Under the pieces are notes generated by a model. That model saw only the letters and a list, made by a program, of their open reading frames with translations. It made no database searches and was not told the origin of the DNA. The translations under genes and the position numbers were made by a program. A DNA stretch of 64,000 bases from the NCBI RefSeq assembly GCF_050281185.1, contig NZ_JBNNWS010000015.1:1-64000 (forward strand), given 5' to 3'. The first letter of the stretch is position 1, and every line of letters begins with the position of its first letter. Origin of the DNA: Heyndrickxia sp050281185. Its GTDB lineage: Bacteria > Bacillota > Bacilli > Bacillales > Bacillaceae_C. Positions 17,305-25,504 of the stretch are shown here, in pieces.

Positions 17305-17516
17305 TAATATTTCCTTTCGTTGTTATCTAGAACTGTTTTCACACATATTGCTGCTTTTTAGTCAATGTATAATCCTAATATTATTTGCTTGCTTGATTCT
17401 ACTTTTTGCAGTGTCTTTTCGATATAGATCAATAAATATTAGCAAAGAACTTATATACATAATATCTACTCATTTCTTTTTTTTATTTCATGATTTTTTT
17501 GAAAACAGGAGGAAAT

Positions 17517-18170
17517 ATGAAAATAATTAGTTTAAATATCGGACAACCACAGGTTTCTATATATAAAAACAAAGAGTATGTTACAGGAATTGGTAAATCG
17601 TCAAAAAATGAAGTAATGTTATTTAAAGACCGTTTTGAAGGAGATGGGGTTGCTAATCCCACATTCCATGGAGGTCCTGATCGTGCAGTATGCTTTTACC
17701 CATTTGAACATTATGAACAATGGGAAAAAGAATTTAATACCCAACTATCTATCCCAGCTTTTGGAGAAAATTTAACGATAGAAGGAATGTTAGAGAAGGA
17801 TGTTTGCATAGGAGATATAATTCAAATAGGTGACGCAGTCGTTCAGATATCACAAGGGAGAATTCCATGTTCAACGATCTCAAAGTTTAATGGAATTGAT
17901 TTATTTTTAAAAAGGACGATTGATACATGCTATAGCGGATATTTTGCCAGAGTCTTAAAAGAGGGAATTATTAGGGAAAACTCTGAGATTATTTTAATAG
18001 ATCGTCACCCAATGGCGGTAAGTGTTTTTGAATCAATGTTTACTTATTTTCATCAGAATAGCATTGAATCAATTCAAAAAGTCGTACAAATCCCTGAGTT
18101 AGCACCAGCGATGAAAGAAAAGCTTGAAAAAAAGATAACAAAGTTAAAAAATAATATAAATAGTAAATAA
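17517..18170 (+). CDS. MOSC domain protein (YiiM-like)
   Basis: A 217-residue protein with a beta-barrel MOSC domain, related to the sulfur-carrying C-terminal domain of molybdenum cofactor sulfurase. The YiiM-type pattern is clear: FHGGPDRAVCFYP near residue 57, FGENLTIEGM near 91, and the conserved cysteine in GRIPCSTISK near 118, with a C-terminal 3-alpha domain. YiiM-type proteins reduce N-hydroxylated purine analogues using Moco. AGGAGG directly precedes the ATG at 17517. Molybdenum cofactor genes lie 26 kb away in this window. Confidence 0.85.
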   Translation: MKIISLNIGQPQVSIYKNKEYVTGIGKSSKNEVMLFKDRFEGDGVANPTFHGGPDRAVCFYPFEHYEQWEKEFNTQLSIPAFGENLTIEGMLEKDVCIGDIIQIGDAVVQISQGRIPCSTISKFNGIDLFLKRTIDTCYSGYFARVLKEGIIRENSEIILIDRHPMAVSVFESMFTYFHQNSIESIQKVVQIPELAPAMKEKLEKKITKLKNNINSK

Positions 18171-18278
18171 AGAAAATAATTAAATGATTCAATCTTAATA
18201 AAAATGATGTAAAAAAATATTTTTCAACTAATCATGATACACCACTTAAACAAAAATTATATAACAAATCGATTTCAA

Positions 18279-18307
18279 ATAATGGGTGGGAGACCACTCA
18301 TTTATTT
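18279..18307 (+). terminator. Probable terminator in the gap after the MOSC gene
   Basis: AATGGGTGG and CCACTCATT (18279-18287, 18292-18300) form a 9-bp stem with one wobble and a GAGA loop, followed by TATTTTTT. The remaining AT-rich sequence of the 310-bp gap 18171-18480 shows nothing else I can support. Confidence 0.6.
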
Positions 18308-18480
18308 TTTAAAAATATAAAATTCTAATAATTTTTTATAAAATCTATTTTCAAAAAAGATAAAAGAATGTAGAATATTTAGAAATAAAGAAAATTTTAT
18401 ATTATTCGAAAGGGCTAGTTTGTTTATTTAAGAGATTTTCTTCAACTAAGTTAAGTCAAATGCGAGAGAGGAGCGAATAA

Positions 18481-19473
18481 ATGAAGAGTCCGGTCCTGGA
18501 AATTAAAGCCTTAAGTACCTCCTTTTCATCAGATGAGGGCTCTATCCCTGTTGTTAATGATATTGATTTTCAAGTATATCCTCAAGAGGTTTTAGGGATA
18601 GTCGGTGAGTCAGGGTGTGGGAAAAGTGTCACATCCCTATCCATTATGGGTCTTATCCCAACTTCAAACGGGAAAGTGGAAGGGGAAATTCTTTTCAATG
18701 GTGAAAATTTAGCGAAAGCAACAGAAAAAAGGATGAGAAGTATTCGCGGGAATGACATTGCAATGATTTTTCAAGAGCCAATGACGAGTTTAAATCCAGT
18801 TTTTACTATCGGTGAGCAATTAATTGAAGCCATTAAAATTCATTGGAAGTGGCCTAAGAAAAAAGCAAAAGAACATGCCATTGGGATGTTGAAAAAAGTC
18901 GGTCTTCCTCGTGCAGAAGAATTAATTAATGAATACCCACATCAATTATCAGGTGGTATGAGACAGCGTGTAATGATCGCGATGGCACTTGCTTGTGAAC
19001 CAAAGCTATTAATCGCAGACGAACCCACGACAGCTTTAGATGTTACGATACAAGCCCAAATATTAGACTTAATGAAGAATTTAAATAAAGCAACAAACAC
19101 AGCTATTATTATGATCACACATGATTTAGGTGTAGTAGCTGAAATGTGTCAAAGAATCATTGTCATGTATAGCGGAAAGATTGTTGAAGAAGCAGATGTA
19201 CGTACTATTTTCAAACAACCAAAACATCCGTATACGATTGGCTTAATTCAGTCTGTTCCAGATATGAGGCAAAAAAAGGAGAAATTATTCTCAATTCCAG
19301 GAAATGTACCAAAACCAGGTTCAGTTGAAACAGGTTGTCATTTTGCTCCTCGTTGTTCACATGTCCACGGTCGATGTTATAGTGATACACCTCAATTAAC
19401 TGTAATGGAAAACGGGCAAAAGGTTAGATGCTGGCTATACGAGGATGGGAAGGATGTCGTCATAAATGAATGA
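18481..19473 (+). CDS. Oligopeptide/dipeptide ABC transporter ATP-binding protein (OppD/AppD type)
   Basis: A 330-residue ATPase that powers peptide uptake. Walker A is GESGCGKSVTSLS, the Q-loop FQEPMTSLNPVF, the signature LSGGMRQR, Walker B LLIADEPTTALD and the switch HD in ITHDLG. The C-terminal oligo_HPY extension (PRCSHVHGRCYSDTP) carries the cysteines known in some family members to bind a 4Fe-4S cluster. It overlaps the next gene by eight bases. The gene order D-F-A-B-C equals the app operon of B. subtilis. Confidence 0.9.
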   Translation: MKSPVLEIKALSTSFSSDEGSIPVVNDIDFQVYPQEVLGIVGESGCGKSVTSLSIMGLIPTSNGKVEGEILFNGENLAKATEKRMRSIRGNDIAMIFQEPMTSLNPVFTIGEQLIEAIKIHWKWPKKKAKEHAIGMLKKVGLPRAEELINEYPHQLSGGMRQRVMIAMALACEPKLLIADEPTTALDVTIQAQILDLMKNLNKATNTAIIMITHDLGVVAEMCQRIIVMYSGKIVEEADVRTIFKQPKHPYTIGLIQSVPDMRQKKEKLFSIPGNVPKPGSVETGCHFAPRCSHVHGRCYSDTPQLTVMENGQKVRCWLYEDGKDVVINE

Positions 19474-20434
19474 ACCTCTATTGAAAATTGAACATTTAAA
19501 AAAGAACTTCCCAATTCGAGGTGGAGTGTTTGGAAAAAAAGTAGGTGAAGTAAAAGCTGTTGATGATGTATCATTTTCGATACATAAAGGAGAAACACTT
19601 GGACTTGTAGGTGAAAGTGGATGTGGAAAATCGACTACAGGTCGGATGCTGTTACGACTTCTTGAACCTAGTGATGGAAAAATTATCTTTGAAGGAAAAG
19701 ATATTACAAAACTTTCTAAACAAGAAATAAGAAAGATCCGCAGCCAGATGCAAATGATTTTTCAAGACCCATATGCATCATTGAATCCAAGACATACAAT
19801 TGAAAGAATTTTGGAGGAGCCTTTAATTGTACATGGGGTAAAAGATAAAACAGTACGTAAAAAAAAGGTTCGTGAATTATTAGAGATTGTAGGTTTAAAT
19901 AGTTATCACGCCAATCGCTATCCACACCAATTTAGCGGCGGTCAGAGGCAGCGGATTGGTATTGCAAGAGCTTTAAGTCTAAATCCAAAGCTTATCATTG
20001 CAGACGAGCCTGTTTCTGCTTTAGATGTCTCCATTCAGGCACAAGTTTTAAATTTATTAAAGGATCTGCAAAAAAATTTTGATTTAACTTATTTATTTAT
20101 TGCACATGACTTAGGTGTTGTCAGGCACATAAGCGATCGAGTTGGAGTTATGTATCTCGGAAGATTAGTAGAATTAGCTGAAAGCGAGGAGCTTTACCAA
20201 AATCCTAAGCATCCGTATACACAAGCACTACTTTCGGCAGTACCAATCGCTGATGTTGACTATATAAAAGAAAGAATTGTATTACAAGGGGATGTACCAA
20301 GCCCAGCGAATCCCCCTAAAGGCTGTTCCTTTCATACGAGATGTCCTTTAGCTATGGAGAAATGTTCCATTGAAAAACCATTATTTAATGAAGTAGAAAC
20401 AGGTCACTTTGTAGCATGTCATCTACATGGATGA
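19466..20434 (+). CDS. Oligopeptide/dipeptide ABC transporter ATP-binding protein (OppF/AppF type)
   Basis: Second ATPase of the transporter, 322 residues. Walker A GESGCGKSTTGRM, signature FSGGQRQRIGIARAL, Walker B LIIADEPVSALD and H-loop IAHDLG are all intact. The C-terminal HPY domain again has the cysteine set (CSFHTRCPLAMEKC). It would form the heterodimeric motor with the upstream protein. A 69-bp gap separates it from the binding-protein gene. Confidence 0.9.
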   Translation: MNEPLLKIEHLKKNFPIRGGVFGKKVGEVKAVDDVSFSIHKGETLGLVGESGCGKSTTGRMLLRLLEPSDGKIIFEGKDITKLSKQEIRKIRSQMQMIFQDPYASLNPRHTIERILEEPLIVHGVKDKTVRKKKVRELLEIVGLNSYHANRYPHQFSGGQRQRIGIARALSLNPKLIIADEPVSALDVSIQAQVLNLLKDLQKNFDLTYLFIAHDLGVVRHISDRVGVMYLGRLVELAESEELYQNPKHPYTQALLSAVPIADVDYIKERIVLQGDVPSPANPPKGCSFHTRCPLAMEKCSIEKPLFNEVETGHFVACHLHG

Positions 20435-20503
20435 TTTTGCATATAAATTTAAAGGCATGGTGTAATTAATTTATAACACTAACAAAAAAATGGGGGGAAA
20501 AAG

Positions 20504-22111
20504 ATGAAGAAAAAGTTGATGGGATTAATCATTTGTATCCTAGTACTTTCACTTGCCTTAATGGGATGTGGATCATCCAAATCAAATGGTGAGAAGGGTA
20601 AAGATGGAAACAAAGAAAAATCAGGTGGGGTTTTAGTATATGCACGTGGAGGAGATGCTACAAGGCTTGATCCTGCTTCTGTTACTGATGGTGAATCACT
20701 GATTGTTACTGAGCAAATATTTGATAATCTAGTAACTTATAAAAAAGAAAACACAGAAATTGAGCCTGGTTTGGCAAAATCTTGGGAGGTTTCACCTGAT
20801 GGTTTGACTTACACCTTTAAACTTGAGGAAGGTGTGAAATTTCACGACGGAACAGACTTTAATGCTGAAGCTGTTGTAAAAAACTTTGATAGATGGGCAA
20901 ATGGAAATGTAGAAAAGTTCCCATATTACCAATCACAATTTGGAGGGTTTAAGGGAGAAAAGTCTGCAGTTATTAAAGAAGTAAAAGCATTAGATACAAA
21001 TACTGTTCAATTTACATTATTCCGACCACAAGCACCATTCTTGAAAAATTTAGCAATGTCACCTTTTGGAATTTCTAGTCCAACTGCCATCGACAAATAT
21101 GGTGATAAATATATCGAAAATCCAGTAGGTACAGGTCCATTTAAATTCCAAGAATGGAAAAGAAATGATTCAATCACGGTTGTGAAAAATGATAAATATT
21201 GGAAAAAAGGATTACCAAAGCTTGATAAAGTTATTTTAAAGGTAATTAAGGATAACTCTGCAAGACTAAATGCCTTAATAAAAGGTGAAGTAGATTTAAT
21301 GGATGGTTTAAATCCAAGTGATATTGAAAAGGTTAAATCCAATTCAAATCTTCAAATTTTTGAAAGACCATCTATGAATGTTGGTTATCTTGGATTCAAT
21401 GTAACAAAAAAACCGTTTGATAATGTTAAGGTACGACAAGCACTTAGCCATGCCGTCAATAAAGAAGCATTAATAAAAAATTTCTATGAAGGCACTGCAC
21501 AGCCAGCCAAAAATCCTATGCCACCTTCAGTAAGTGGTTATAATGATGATATCCAAGATTATGATTATGATTTAGACAAAGCGAAAAAACTTCTGGCGGA
21601 AGCGGGTTATAAGGATGGATTCAGCGTTGATTTTTGGACAATGCCAGTTGTTCGCCCATATATGCCTAACGGCCAAAAAGTAGCAGAAGCAATTCAAGCA
21701 GATTTCGAAAAAATTGGAGTAAAAACAAAGATTGTCACTATGGAATGGGGAACATATTTAGAAAAGTTAGCTAAAGGTGAGGCTCCAATGTACATCGTAG
21801 GATGGACCGGTGACAATGGGGATGCAGATAACTTCTTATATGCTTTACTTGACAAAGATGCGATTGGTTCGAATAACAATTCCCAATATTCAAACGATGA
21901 GCTTCATAGTCTATTAATTCAAGCACAAACAGAAACAGACGAAGCAAAACGTAATGAATTATATAAACAAGCTCAAGTAGTTATCCATAATGATGCACCT
22001 TGGGTTCCTCTTGCTCACTCAGTACCGCAGCTAGCGGGTAAGAGCAATATTAAGGGATTCTTCCCTCATCCAACTGGATCTCAAAGCTTTGCTGATATAA
22101 CAGTAAATTAA
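20504..22111 (+). CDS. Peptide ABC transporter substrate-binding lipoprotein
   Basis: Extracellular solute-binding protein of family 5 (SBP_bac_5), 535 residues. The signal peptide ends in a lipobox with the lipidated cysteine at residue 22 (LALMGCGSS), followed by a Ser/Lys/Gly-rich linker. The early motif LEPGL-type PGLAKSWEVSPDGLTYTFKLEEGVKFHDG is diagnostic. It resembles DppE/GsiB-type proteins; whether it prefers dipeptides, longer peptides or glutathione cannot be read from sequence. GGGGGG-type ribosome site precedes it. Confidence 0.88.
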   Translation: MKKKLMGLIICILVLSLALMGCGSSKSNGEKGKDGNKEKSGGVLVYARGGDATRLDPASVTDGESLIVTEQIFDNLVTYKKENTEIEPGLAKSWEVSPDGLTYTFKLEEGVKFHDGTDFNAEAVVKNFDRWANGNVEKFPYYQSQFGGFKGEKSAVIKEVKALDTNTVQFTLFRPQAPFLKNLAMSPFGISSPTAIDKYGDKYIENPVGTGPFKFQEWKRNDSITVVKNDKYWKKGLPKLDKVILKVIKDNSARLNALIKGEVDLMDGLNPSDIEKVKSNSNLQIFERPSMNVGYLGFNVTKKPFDNVKVRQALSHAVNKEALIKNFYEGTAQPAKNPMPPSVSGYNDDIQDYDYDLDKAKKLLAEAGYKDGFSVDFWTMPVVRPYMPNGQKVAEAIQADFEKIGVKTKIVTMEWGTYLEKLAKGEAPMYIVGWTGDNGDADNFLYALLDKDAIGSNNNSQYSNDELHSLLIQAQTETDEAKRNELYKQAQVVIHNDAPWVPLAHSVPQLAGKSNIKGFFPHPTGSQSFADITVN

Positions 22112-22116
22112 TATCC

Positions 22117-22142
22117 AAGGGGAGTGTTTACTCCCCTTTTTC
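22117..22142 (+). terminator. Intra-operon hairpin with short T tract
   Basis: AAGGGGAGT (22117-22125) and ACTCCCCTT (22130-22138) with a GTTT loop and TTTTTC tail. Sited between the binding-protein and permease genes, it probably attenuates permease expression or protects the upstream mRNA, giving an excess of binding protein. Confidence 0.7.
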
Positions 22143-22185
22143 TTTAGAAAAGTAGAAACACATAATGAAGGGGTGGAGAATGTAT

Positions 22186-23187
22186 ATGGTTGCCTATACT
22201 ATTCGACGTTTACTATTACTTATACCTGTTCTTCTTGGGATGGTAATCATTGTTTTTTCATTAATTCACGCCATACCTGGAGACCCAGCAAGGGCTATTT
22301 TAGGACAACTCGCAACGAAAGAAGCGATTGCTGACCTAACAAAGCAATTAGGACTTGATAAACCACTCTTTGTTCAGTTTTTTGACTATATTAAAGATTT
22401 ATTAACTGGAAATTTAGGGACTTCTTTAAAAACTCTAGCCCCCATAAATAATGAAATTTGGCCTTATTTTGGAGCAACCGTTGAATTAGCTGTTGTAGCT
22501 ATGATTATTGCGATTATAGTTGGTGTGAATGCGGGAATTATCTCAGCGTGGTTTCAAAACTCATGGTTTGACTATGTTGTGATGCTGATTGCACTTATAG
22601 GGGTGTCCATGCCAATTTTTTGGCTAGGTTTAATGGAACAATATGTATTTTCCATTCATTTAGACTTATTGCCGACTACTGGACGTGATGATATTCGTAA
22701 TCCAGTTGAATCAATTACCAATCTATATTTAATTGATACTTTATTACAAGGAAGATTCGATCAGTTTATAGAAGTGATCAAACATCTCATTCTCCCAAGT
22801 GTCGCTTTAGCCACCATCCCGATGGCGATTATTGCTCGTATTACAAGGTCTAGTATGCTTGAGGTCATGCGTTCTGATTACATTCGAACTGCACGGGCAA
22901 AAGGGATGAGAATGTTTTGGGTTGTGTACAAGCATTCATTAAAAAATGCCTTTATCCCTGTTCTTACCATTATTGGACTGCAAACAGGTTTATTATTAGG
23001 TGGAGCGATTCTAACTGAAACGATTTTCGGCTGGCCTGGAATGGGAACATACATCTACGAAGCTATTGAGTTCCGAGACTACCCTGTTATCCAGTCTGGT
23101 ATTCTCATACTTGCACTTATTTTTGTACTTATAAACTTAATTGTGGATTTACTATATGCAGCAATTGATCCACGAATTAAATATTGA
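22186..23187 (+). CDS. Peptide ABC transporter permease (DppB/AppB type)
   Basis: A 333-residue membrane subunit with six helices. The DppB start YTIRRLLLLIPVLLGMVIIVF and HAIPGDPARAILG are typical. The EAA loop that contacts the ATPases reads DYIRTARAKGMRMFWVVYKHSLKNAFIPV near residue 230. GGGTGGAG at 22171-22177 best fits the ATG at 22186; earlier in-frame ATGs at 22165 and 22180 are less well placed. Confidence 0.88.
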   Translation: MVAYTIRRLLLLIPVLLGMVIIVFSLIHAIPGDPARAILGQLATKEAIADLTKQLGLDKPLFVQFFDYIKDLLTGNLGTSLKTLAPINNEIWPYFGATVELAVVAMIIAIIVGVNAGIISAWFQNSWFDYVVMLIALIGVSMPIFWLGLMEQYVFSIHLDLLPTTGRDDIRNPVESITNLYLIDTLLQGRFDQFIEVIKHLILPSVALATIPMAIIARITRSSMLEVMRSDYIRTARAKGMRMFWVVYKHSLKNAFIPVLTIIGLQTGLLLGGAILTETIFGWPGMGTYIYEAIEFRDYPVIQSGILILALIFVLINLIVDLLYAAIDPRIKY

Positions 23188-23202
23188 TAAGGAGGTTCAT
23201 CA

Positions 23203-24096
23203 ATGTCAGAACTTTCAACAAATGTATCTCAAACAACAACGGTTGAAGAGCCATTGATATCTCCGTGGAAAGAGGGGTGGAAGAGTTTTAAGAAAAATAA
23301 AGCAGCATTGTTTGGTCTGGGATTAGTCATTTTCTTCATTCTAATCGCCATTTTTGCTGATTTTATTGCCCCTTATGGTTTTAAAGACCAGCAATTAGGA
23401 GACAAGCACCTTCCTCCTTCAGCTAAACATTGGTTTGGAACTGATGATTTTGGTCGGGATATTCTAAGCAGGGTCATTTACGGAGCAAGGATCTCTTTAT
23501 CAGTGGGTTTCTTTTCTGTAGTAGGTTCTGCTATAGTTGGTTCTATCTTAGGTATTGTTGCGGGTTTCTATGGTCGCCTAGTAGATGGGATTATTTCTCG
23601 AATTTTCGACATTTTATTAGCGTTTCCTAGTATTTTACTTGCAATAGCAATCGTAGCGATGCTTGGGCCATCACTCCAAAATGCTTTAATTGCAATTGCT
23701 ATTATTAATATTCCAACTTTTGGGCGTTTAGTTCGGTCAAGAGTTTTATCAGTAAAAGAAGAAGAGTATATTACTGCTGCAAAAGCAATTGGTATGGGGG
23801 ATGGTCGGATTTTATTCCACCATGTATTACCGAACAGTATGGCTCCAATTATTGTTCAAGGGTCATTAGCAATAGCTACTGCAATTATTGAAGCCGCAGC
23901 TCTTGGATTCTTAGGACTAGGTGCAGTGGCACCAGCACCTGAATGGGGAAAAATGCTTTCTGATTCTAAAGATTTTATTATACAAGCACCATGGACAGTG
24001 TTTTTTCCGGGTATTGCCATCATGTTAACAGTACTAGGATTTAATCTGATGGGCGACGGTCTTCGAGATGCACTAGATCCTCGCATGAAAAACTAA
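23203..24096 (+). CDS. Peptide ABC transporter permease (DppC/AppC type)
   Basis: Second permease, 297 residues with six helices. It has the N-terminal cytoplasmic helix (WKEGWKSFKKNKAALFGLG) and the LGTDDFGRDILSRVIYGARISL-type region of the DppC family. The EAA loop is EEYITAAKAIGMGDGRILFHHVLPNSM. It ends the five-gene operon. AAGGAGG precedes the ATG, 15 bp after the previous stop codon. Confidence 0.9.
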   Translation: MSELSTNVSQTTTVEEPLISPWKEGWKSFKKNKAALFGLGLVIFFILIAIFADFIAPYGFKDQQLGDKHLPPSAKHWFGTDDFGRDILSRVIYGARISLSVGFFSVVGSAIVGSILGIVAGFYGRLVDGIISRIFDILLAFPSILLAIAIVAMLGPSLQNALIAIAIINIPTFGRLVRSRVLSVKEEEYITAAKAIGMGDGRILFHHVLPNSMAPIIVQGSLAIATAIIEAAALGFLGLGAVAPAPEWGKMLSDSKDFIIQAPWTVFFPGIAIMLTVLGFNLMGDGLRDALDPRMKN

Positions 24097-24097
24097 C

Positions 24098-24132
24098 AAA
24101 AAGAACTGTGGGAGATTTCCCACAGTTCTTTT
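24098..24132 (+). terminator. Terminator of the peptide transporter operon
   Basis: AAAAGAACTGTGGGA and TCCCACAGTTCTTTT (arms to 24113 and from 24118) form a long perfect stem with a GATT loop, directly after the stop codon. Confidence 0.92.
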
Positions 24133-24140
24133 GATCGATT

Positions 24141-24215
24141 AGGAAATTATAAAATATACGTACAGTGGATAACTTTAGCGAGGTTTACGTCTAGCTCCTG
24201 CGCCTATCGGCTAGC
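24141..24215. repeat. Dispersed intergenic repeat, family A, left part
   Basis: About 75 bp, nearly identical to 2971-3050 (aggaaattataaaatat; gcgaggtttacgtctagc; cgcctatcggctagc). The right part of the longer copy is missing here, so this is a truncated copy or a separable module. Confidence 0.7.
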
Positions 24216-24334
24216 GGAATTGTTTTAAAATAATTCTAGTTTACATGGTGGAGAAGGGAATATTCTTCAAATAAGATTTCTCATGAAATTCTAATGTTTC
24301 TTTCATGATTTTTTAGGATTTTCAATGTAGTATA

Positions 24335-24443
24335 GGATGGGTTAAAAGGACATGCCGCATAGTTGTTACCCGTAGCTATCGTCGGCCATTTTTATTTACT
24401 CATTATAAAGTTCCTTCTTTAAAGCCGGCCGAGTGCCGGTTAT
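24335..24443 (+). other. Possible structured RNA leader ending in a terminator
   Basis: In the 558-bp gap 24097-24654, GCCGcATAG (24353-24361) can pair with CTATcgtCGGC (24373-24383). Further on, CCGGC and GCCGG (24426-24440) form a hairpin followed by TTATTTTTTT. The CGGC at 24380 could instead pair with GCCG at 24424, so two exclusive folds are possible, as in attenuators. I cannot match it to a named riboswitch class. Downstream, before the peptide gene at 24655, lies a 12-codon frame (ATG at 24508, after CTGGAGG). Confidence 0.3.
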
Positions 24444-24654
24444 TTTTTTATATATTTTTATTCGTGAGGAGAGGTGGACTAATTTGTAGACTGGAGGATA
24501 AAGAAAATGGCTAGCTCACTGATTTCATTGAATATGACCTCTTAAATATGAGCTTTGTATGCTTTGAAGAGTTTTTTTATCAGAGACTTAACATATTTTA
24601 ATCATATTTTCATTTATGATGATTATAGTAAAATATAAAGGAGGCGTATATAAA

Positions 24655-24783
24655 ATGATGTGGATCCGATTTATTCCAATTGTTTTTTTTAGTGCGACAG
24701 CCGTTAGTCTATTTGCCTTCCAGTCAGTCGAAATTGGCCATGCAGTATGGGATTTAATTTTTTCTAAATCTCAGATAAAATAA
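24655..24783 (+). CDS. Small hydrophobic membrane peptide
   Basis: A 42-residue frame starting MMWIRFIPIVFFSATAVSLF. One hydrophobic helix (3-23) is followed by a short amphipathic tail with lysines. AAGGAGG (24638-24644) stands 10 bases before the ATG, which supports translation. It lies 40 bp upstream of the two-component operon, on the same strand with no terminator between, so it may be its first gene. I know no homologue; function unknown. Confidence 0.5.
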   Translation: MMWIRFIPIVFFSATAVSLFAFQSVEIGHAVWDLIFSKSQIK

Positions 24784-24823
24784 GTATATTAATCGGAATT
24801 TGTATTTTGGAGCAGGTGTTAAT

Positions 24824-25504
24824 GTGAAGCGAGTTTTAATAATTGAAGATGAAAAAAATTTAGCACGATTTATTGAACTAGAGCTTAAATATGAAGGATA
24901 TGAAGTAAAGGTTTCTTATGATGGAAGAGAAGGGCTGCAAACAGCACTTCAGGAAGATTGGGATGTAATCTTACTTGATTTGATGCTTCCGAGTTTAAAT
25001 GGGTTGGAAGTTTGTCGTAGACTACGTCAAGAAAAAGAAACACCCATTATCATGATAACCGCACGCGACAGTGTGATGGATCGCGTTTCCGGATTGGATC
25101 ATGGAGCAGATGATTATATTGTTAAGCCGTTTGCGATTGAAGAACTGCTAGCAAGGCTAAGATCTGTTTTTCGAAGGATTGAAATTCATGAACCGAAATC
25201 ACAGCTTACTACTTATACATTTAAAGACTTATTTGTCGAAAAAGAAAGCAGAATTGTAAAAAAAGGTGAAAAAATTATTGATGTGACGAAGAGAGAGTAT
25301 GATTTGCTTTTAACATTACTGGAGAATAAAAATATTGTTTTGACCCGGGAAGTCTTATTGAATAAGGTTTGGGGCTATGAAACAGAAGTAGAAACAAATG
25401 TCGTGGATGTATATATTCGATATTTAAGAAATAAAATAGATACTCCTGGTGAAGATAGCTTCATTCAAACTGTCCGTGGAACAGGGTATGTGATGCGGGA
25501 ATGA
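24824..25504 (+). CDS. OmpR-family response regulator (ArlR/YkoG-like)
   Basis: A 226-residue DNA-binding response regulator. In the receiver domain the acidic pair is E8-D9 (IIEDE), the phosphoacceptor is D52 (VILLDLMLP), and the conserved Lys is in IVKPFAIEELLAR. A winged-helix output domain follows from about residue 128 to the end (TKREYDLLLTLLENKN, then the VVDVYIRYLRNKI recognition region). I prefer the GTG at 24824 because MKRVLIIEDE is the family start. Its stop overlaps the kinase start (ATGA), so the pair is coupled. Closest described types are ArlR and YkoG; signal unknown. Confidence 0.9.
   Translation: MKRVLIIEDEKNLARFIELELKYEGYEVKVSYDGREGLQTALQEDWDVILLDLMLPSLNGLEVCRRLRQEKETPIIMITARDSVMDRVSGLDHGADDYIVKPFAIEELLARLRSVFRRIEIHEPKSQLTTYTFKDLFVEKESRIVKKGEKIIDVTKREYDLLLTLLENKNIVLTREVLLNKVWGYETEVETNVVDVYIRYLRNKIDTPGEDSFIQTVRGTGYVMRE

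Noticed and set aside
24344..24443. Known riboswitch (M-box, c-di-GMP, guanidine, PreQ1, fluoride, ykoY)
   Set aside because: ATGCCGC and ACCC fragments recall an M-box, but the conserved cores of these classes are not present in the right order.
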